From Larix kaempferi (lineage: Eukaryota > Streptophyta > Pinopsida > Pinales > Pinaceae): a stretch of DNA of 64,000 nucleotides. The notes under the pieces were generated by a model that was not told the DNA's origin, ran no database searches, and saw only the letters and a list, made by a program, of their open reading frames with translations. The first letter of the stretch is position 1. Every line of letters starts with the position of its first letter. Of this stretch, positions 58,850 to 64,000 are shown piece after piece. Location of the stretch: contig BSBM01000606.1 of NCBI GenBank assembly GCA_027924585.1, positions 10,111,501 to 10,175,500 on the forward strand, given 5' to 3'. Both the position numbers and the translations under genes were made by a program.

Positions 58850-59490
58850 CTTTCCTTGATCGGGTCCTACCATGGAAGCTTCAGGTTACATTGGAAAGGA
58901 TGAGTTTTCAATGTGGTGGTATGATGTTTTCATCTTTCCTAGCATTTCATATAACGATGTTTTTTTCTTGTTACTAATGTTTGGGGAGATGTAGTATGAT
59001 TAGTGGATCCTGATATTCCATGGGATGACATTTTTCCACAGATGAAATTGCTACTTGGGAACTTGCAGTTGAAGCACTGGGATGCATGAACTCTTTTGAT
59101 TAATGGACTTCGTTGGATGGTATTTTGATCCATGGGAGTGCCATACAAGCAATGGGATCCTCGAATTGTTTTTATTTGGAGCATTTGTTTGCATGTTGGC
59201 ATGATGGAGCAAGCCAACCCTCTTTTACATCAGTTCATCTATGTTGCACTTGGTTTTGGTGTCCTACATGGGGAACACCTCTTTGGATGGATTTATAGTT
59301 TTCATAGTAGTGGTATATTTTCATTTCTGATATTTTTATGGGATCATGGCACACTTTCCAATTGCTTCACTTGGATAGAAGTAGGCATGTTCAGTTACAG
59401 ATGTAATGAATATTTTACTTGGAGAGATGATTATGATCCGAGTAGTGCAATAAAAGCATGTTGGACCTCTTGGGCTATTTTGCTTGAGTA
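58850..59490 (+). pseudogene. Element A ORF, distal end after element B
   Basis: Continues the frame broken at 41364. Early stops are followed by an open stretch (59132-59491) with YKQWDPRIVFIWS, HGEHLFGWIYSFHSSG and FLWDHGTLSNCFTW. The aromatic W-D-P/W-D-H pattern is the same as in the frame at 1633-2679. It ends at TAG just before the polypurine tract. Unknown function. Confidence 0.5.
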
Positions 59491-59499
59491 GAAGCAAAA

Positions 59500-59515
59500 T
59501 TTTGGGAGGGGGGAC
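59500..59515 (+). other. Element A polypurine tract
   Basis: TTTTGGGAGGGGGGAC immediately precedes the 3' LTR start TTTCATGTCCC. Confidence 0.8.
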
Positions 59516-61114
59516 TTTCATGTCCCAAAATTTTGACAAGGTCTATGTCACTAGATCATAAGCATTAAATATTTAATTAATTATGCCAATAGTACTAGGA
59601 AAAGAATTAAATTATTCCAATGGATTAATTTAATGGTTTGGAGGCATTTAATTAATTAAATTCTAGAATATGCAGTTTGGAATAATTAATTAGTTGGTTT
59701 GAGTAATTTTATTCCTAATTACTAATAATTGGATTAGAAATAATGAGCTAAGATAAGGAGGTCAAATTAGAGAGGCCAATTTGACCAAGGAGGATGGAAA
59801 TTGCTAAAAATGGTAAAAAACATGCTAAAAGCAACAAATGAAGAAAAAATCAGGAAAATCAGGATAAAGTAGGAAAATTAGGATAAAGCAGAAAGCAACA
59901 CAAAAGTAGAAAGCAGGAAAGTTGGAAAAGAAGGAAATTTCAGAAAAGAAGAAAAGAAGAAAATCCAAAGCAAAGCAATCAGAAAATGAAAAAGGAGGAA
60001 AGCAAAGCAAAAGGAAAGAAAGGAAAGCTAGATTTCCTTATCCACTCAAGGAGTTCACAATATCTATGGATACTTGCTCCTCAAGTCACCTAGTGTTATA
60101 AATAAACCAGTGTGAATCACATTCACATATTTTTTCAGTTTGAGAATTTGTATGAGTGAAATTTTTCCTCAGAGACTTGGGAGATGTGCCCCTAATCAAG
60201 TTTGGGAGATGCGCCCCAGCTTTCTGTGAGAGAATGATGGATTTCATTCATTGTCATTGATTTTATTTGTAGGTATTGAATCTGATCAAGTTGAATATGA
60301 AGTTCAGAACAATCATCATCAATTTCAGAGTTCGAATCTTCAAGCTTTCCATGAGTTTCTGGAGCTAGTTTCTTATGTAGAAGAAGATGGATCTTTCCAT
60401 ATGGTTTTGAGAGGCATATTGGCCTACTTATGATTTTATTACAGTGTATGTAATATTTTGATATCATTCATATCAATAAAAATTACAGAACTCTGATTTC
60501 TTCTCCTATTTCTCCACCCCTTCTAGATTTAGCTAGAATTTGACTAGTTTCCAATGTATATTTCATAAATGAATGATTATAAATCCAAATGGAGTCATTA
60601 TTGTTTATGGAGTTTAGTAACATGCCATATGTCATTATCCAAGTCTTATTTCAGAAATTATTGGTCCTTTGAATACTTTTTGGGAACCCAAAAATCACAC
60701 TACTTGAGTAGTCATGGAAGGACATTTTATTAGTAATACTGTGAGACTTGATCAGATATTTATGAAACTTTATCGAATGCTATTTTATGGTGAAATTAAT
60801 TTAAATGAATTATATTTATCCTCTCTTATTTCTGAAACACCCATCCCAATCCTCTTGCCAAGTTTCCTCCCATCCTAGTCTGCATATGCTGAGGGGCCCA
60901 GGAGCATTGGAGTAAATTGCAGCATTGATGATATTGAAACATTAAAGGTCTTAGTACTTTATTCAGAGGTAATGATTCGATATCAGATCCTCCCATCAAT
61001 CCCAAGCCTTTGATCTAGTCCATCCTCAGTCCACTTAGCTTCCACAAACATTGTTTCAGTCAATTTTTAGAAGTATAGAGTTTTTGTATCACAATAATAA
61101 GTTGGTACATTACA
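59516..61114 (+). mobile_element. Element A 3' LTR (uninterrupted copy)
   Basis: 1599 bp, collinear with 8371-9589 plus 37670-38017. It holds the empty CACTA target (60751-60770) and a TATAAATA at 60097-60104. TSD ATTGT follows at 61115-61119. Confidence 0.88.
60097..60104 (+). promoter_or_regulatory. Probable LTR TATA box (element A, 3' copy)
   Basis: TATAAATA, at the same place as TATAAAG in the 5' copy. Confidence 0.5.
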
Positions 61115-61130
61115 ATTGTCCAATATTCCA
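61115..61130 (+). mobile_element. Element O right LTR, final 16 bp
   Basis: ATTGTCCAATATTCCA completes the LTR begun at 5509. It is identical to the end of the left LTR (2956-2971) and includes the second TSD copy of element A. Confidence 0.75.
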
Positions 61131-62300
61131 ATAGATGGAAGGTGAAAAAAATATCATGCTTGAAATGGAAAATCTGTGGGTCATCATTCCCATTCCAGTG
61201 CAACATCTTTTCATCCCTATTGTTTCCATTAATGCGACCATTAATTTCAGCCTCTTTGGCCTCTATTTCATGACTCTCAAAGTTTGGGATTGGAATTATG
61301 CGTCTTTTTCTTATGTTCTCATCCTCCTTCCCAAGCTGAGCATTTTCGCACTTTGGAGACTTCGTCCTGCAACCCTCAGCAATTCCAGACACTGTGGCTT
61401 CGGGCTTTTGCGGATAATCAATACAATGGCAGACAAGGGATCCTCTTCCCCGAGCAAGAAGAATGGTAAAATTCAAGTTAATAGAGAAAAATTAAGGGCC
61501 ACCCATGCAGCCTGGATGTTTAAGAATTCCATTCCACTAGCCACTTGAGAAAATATAACTAAAATGGAAGCTGAACTCTAGTAGGAATTGGAGAACCCCA
61601 AAAGTAAAAAGGATCTAGAAGAGGTTAAAAATTGGATTGTGGATACTGGCTCCACTCAAGCTAGACACTCGTTGTATGACAAAACTATTACCTTGTTTTG
61701 GATAATGAAAGGACTTATGGGCAAAATTCAAGTGACCAAGATGCCTCCTCAACTAGTCGTGGTGCACAAGTTTTTCCTTGGGAAGAGCTGCATGATGGCA
61801 TCAAGCTCACCAATTACAAAATTGAGGCTATTTCCCACAGTTTGGGACTTCCTTTCTTCCTACAGTCTTATTACATTGCTCCTAATGGTGGTGCACACAG
61901 GAAAAATAGACAAGGAAACGATCGAACGAGCCCAAGTCCATGAATTCCAAGCTGTCGTCTGGCTCATAGACAATGATTTCTTTTTTTCCATTTCAAATTT
62001 ATGTTTGTGTCAATGTTTTAGATTCTATGTCAGTATCCAGCAAGTCAGACATGTCTAAAACTTTCATTTTGGTGATCGGCCATGTTTTCCTCTACCGAGG
62101 ACGGGTTATTTTGGATATGACTGAGATACTTCTGATATTCACTCTGTTTTCCTCATCAGGGGAGGGGCTCTTTCTAATCCGTTCAGTTAAAATCCTGGTA
62201 GGAAGATGCAGTAGATTAGAGTGGCATTTCAAAGATAACAATGATGATCAGGCCGATACTCCATGCACATCTATTTTTTTATCTATAATCAATGTGAAAT
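61131..62300. other. Unassigned segment with long open frames
   Basis: Plus-strand frames 61135-61548 and 61588-62058 and minus-strand frame 61476-61060 are open for 137-156 codons, but none shows a known domain. A hydrophilic segment KGSSSPSKKNGKIQ (about 61435-61476) may be an old gene or transposon piece. It is flanking DNA outside element O. I do not accept any as a gene. Confidence 0.3.
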
Positions 62301-62680
62301 CTTACTTACAAAAAAAATATTATTTCTTAATACTAATAATATTTCTTACTACTAATAATAATTTAATAATATTTCTTAATACAAACGATAATAATGTTTC
62401 TTAATATTATTATTAATAATAATATTTATTAATACTAATATACCTAATTTTAAACAAATTTCATGGAAAAACCAAATTGAAACAAGATAATTGCAAGATA
62501 CTTGCCTCCCTAAATTTTCTTTCATGATAGTTTAAAGATACTTTCCTTCCTAAATTTGCTTTCAAGATAGCTCCAAGATACTTGCCTCCCTATGTAGTTA
62601 CAAGATAAACCAATATTCTTAATATTATTATTATTAATATGTATTAATACTAATATACCTAATTTTAAACAAATTTGTAA
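62300..62680. repeat. AT-rich repeats with a 58-bp direct duplication
   Basis: TAATA-type low complexity surrounds a direct repeat at 62404-62461 and 62618-62675 (both AATACTAATATACCTAATTT followed by TAAACAAATTT). Between the copies is a short tandem of AAGATACTTGCCTCCCTA-like units (62495-62600). Confidence 0.75.
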
Positions 62681-62685
62681 CATCC

Positions 62686-64000
62686 TGAAAATTCCCAAAA
62701 TTTTAAAAATAGCATTAAATTCTATACTTACTAATGAAGAAATAAATTAAATGCTAATCCTTTTAACTAATAACAAAATATGATGACGTCACTTCATACT
62801 TCTTAAGACCAAATACAACATTAGTTTTGCTTGTGTTAATTAGAAATCTATATGTTGTATTTAAATTTTCTTGTGATATAATCATCTAAACATGATACTG
62901 ACAGTTTGCTTTTGCATGATGATGAAGGGGTCCTACAGGGTACCCTGAGGTTTACTTAGCTATGTAAGCTAAATCATTTGAACCTGTTTCTTTGCGTAGA
63001 TACGTAGGTAAGAGTATTACAACAATTTCAAATGTTACAAGCAATTGTAATTATGTTTTCAGTTAGTCGTCAATGCTTATAGTAACTCTAAGTACTTCCA
63101 TGAATGAGAATTGTTGATGGTATGGATCTTTGTCCTATTTCTGAAAGTGTTACCTTGACTATACTTACAAGTCGCAGAAGTCATAAATAAAAATATCTAT
63201 ACTATACTCTTTAGTGAAACGTCAAAGAAGAGATACTTATACTTATGAATTCTCAAATATGTGCTAGATTAAAAATTATAAGTGTTATTAGAATCTTGTC
63301 ATCATTTCTCCATTTTGCAAAGAGTGGTATTATCATGTACATTTATTACATGAATAATTGAACTTATATGTTGGTCTACATTATAGAGACATGAGCCAAA
63401 TGTTATTTAAATACGTGGATTAACTTGAAATCATAACTATAGTAGATTATGCATTTCTCAATTTATAAATGTATGAAAAATCATATTAAATAGCAATGTT
63501 TACTATAATACTACCATCATATTTCTGATGATTATATAGTGAATTTGCCACACTATAGGATTAGACCTTTCTAATTTAATATTTATACATTGTGATATGT
63601 TATGTAACCTTGTGAAAAGAGGTGGCAATATGAACAAACATTACGATGTGCATAATAATGAATTCTAAACAATACACTAAGCATCGAAAGCCTTCTATAA
63701 AAATGTGACCTTTGTCATTTGAGAAACAATATACAATATATATAAACCATGCATTGGATGAGGAATACTTTGGAAATTAAATGAACTATACATTTTAACC
63801 CTAAGTCTTAGCACTGAAATGTGATATGACAGGGTATTGAATGTAATGGTGTTACGTGGTGGCAGTCTATCGAAACCGGTCTTGGCATTTAAGTCGTCTA
63901 CCTACTATGTGTAGTCGAAGTAGTAGGTGGATGCCTTCATGGCTATAGGTCATGTGAATGAGTTCATAAAATACTACCACGATGCTGAGTTGTGCCATGA
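62686..64000 (+). mobile_element. Possible LTR start, running off the right edge
   Basis: TGTAACATCCTGAAAATTCC resembles the TGTAACATCCC start of many plant gypsy LTRs. The following 1.3 kb has no gene. No second copy is in the window, so the end and the class are unknown. Confidence 0.35.

Larger units (their letters stand above)
8371..61114 (+). mobile_element. Element A: LTR element with unknown ORFs, host of CACTA and element B
   Basis: The two LTRs are 8371-9589 plus 37670-38017 (5', split by the CACTA element) and 59516-61114 (3'). They look roughly 10 percent diverged by eye. TSD ATTGT is at 8366-8370 and 61115-61119. The target is element O's LTR, whose left copy (about 2951-2971) shows the empty site. 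Removing the CACTA element and element B leaves about 7.2 kb. The interior encodes long frames of no recognised family (38167-41364 and 58850-59490). No RT or integrase was seen, so it is probably non-autonomous. The LTR ends are TTTCATG...TTACA, so the 5' end lacks the usual TG. Confidence 0.8.
2690..61130 (+). mobile_element. Element O: outermost Copia-like LTR element, gag-only
   Basis: Its parts are a truncated left LTR (about 2690-2971), a primer site, a gag pseudogene, a polypurine tract at 5495-5508, and a right LTR starting TGTTGATTGTGATTGTC at 5509. The right LTR is split by element A and resumes at 61115-61130. Removing the nested insertion leaves roughly 5.7 kb. No integrase, reverse transcriptase or RNase H was found between gag and the polypurine tract, so it could only have moved with proteins from another element. 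The right LTR is about 2.9 kb, longer than the element's own interior. Confidence 0.7.

Overview
The window looks like intergenic heterochromatin from a large-genome land plant, plausibly a gymnosperm; that guess rests only on the density of old nested repeats and is not proven. There is no intact host gene with a promoter. Almost all of it is explained by transposons inserted into one another. Most junctions can be fixed to the base, because target-site duplications (TSDs) and paralogous unoccupied sites are present in the same window.

Nesting order, outside in. (1) Element O is a Copia-like LTR element with a gag-only interior (3044-4674) and a right LTR of about 2.9 kb (5509-8370, resuming 61115-61130). 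(2) Element A is an LTR element inserted in O's right LTR at TSD ATTGT. It spans 8371-61114 but has only about 7.2 kb of its own sequence, and its reading frames match no family I recognise. (3a) A 28,077-bp CACTA (En/Spm-type) DNA transposon, 9590-37666, sits in A's 5' LTR with TSD TTT; A's 3' LTR preserves the empty site. (3b) Element B, a deleted minus-strand Ty3/gypsy element (41365-58844, TSD ATAGT), sits in A's coding region. (4a) Element D, a minus-strand Copia remnant (26721-33770, TSD GTTAC), and a 2.2-kb Ac-like hAT element (11999-14153, TSD CATGGGGG) sit inside the CACTA element. (4b) Element C, a gag-protease-only Ty3/gypsy relative with 4.4-kb LTRs (42020-55204, TSD GGTGT), sits inside B.

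The most unusual object is the CACTA element. It carries fragments of three unrelated host genes: the C-terminal end of a THESEUS/FERONIA-type receptor kinase (CrRLK1L, + strand, 18312-18794), several degraded exons of a DUF789-family gene (- strand, about 19245-22766), and the 3' half of a RABD2/RAB1-type small GTPase gene (+ strand, 25926-36778). One exon of the GTPase, with its flanking intron, has been amplified to four tandem copies, and element D interrupts the fourth. Introns survive, so capture was at DNA level. No CACTA transposase was recognised, so this is probably a non-autonomous multi-gene Pack-CACTA.

The left edge (1-2689) holds a gypsy gag fragment, a solo-type LTR and a minus-strand relative of the element A protein. 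The right edge (61131-64000) holds unassigned open frames, AT-rich repeats and an LTR-like start. Nearly all coding remnants carry stops or frameshifts. The best preserved frames are the element C gag-protease (775 codons) and the CrRLK1L tail.
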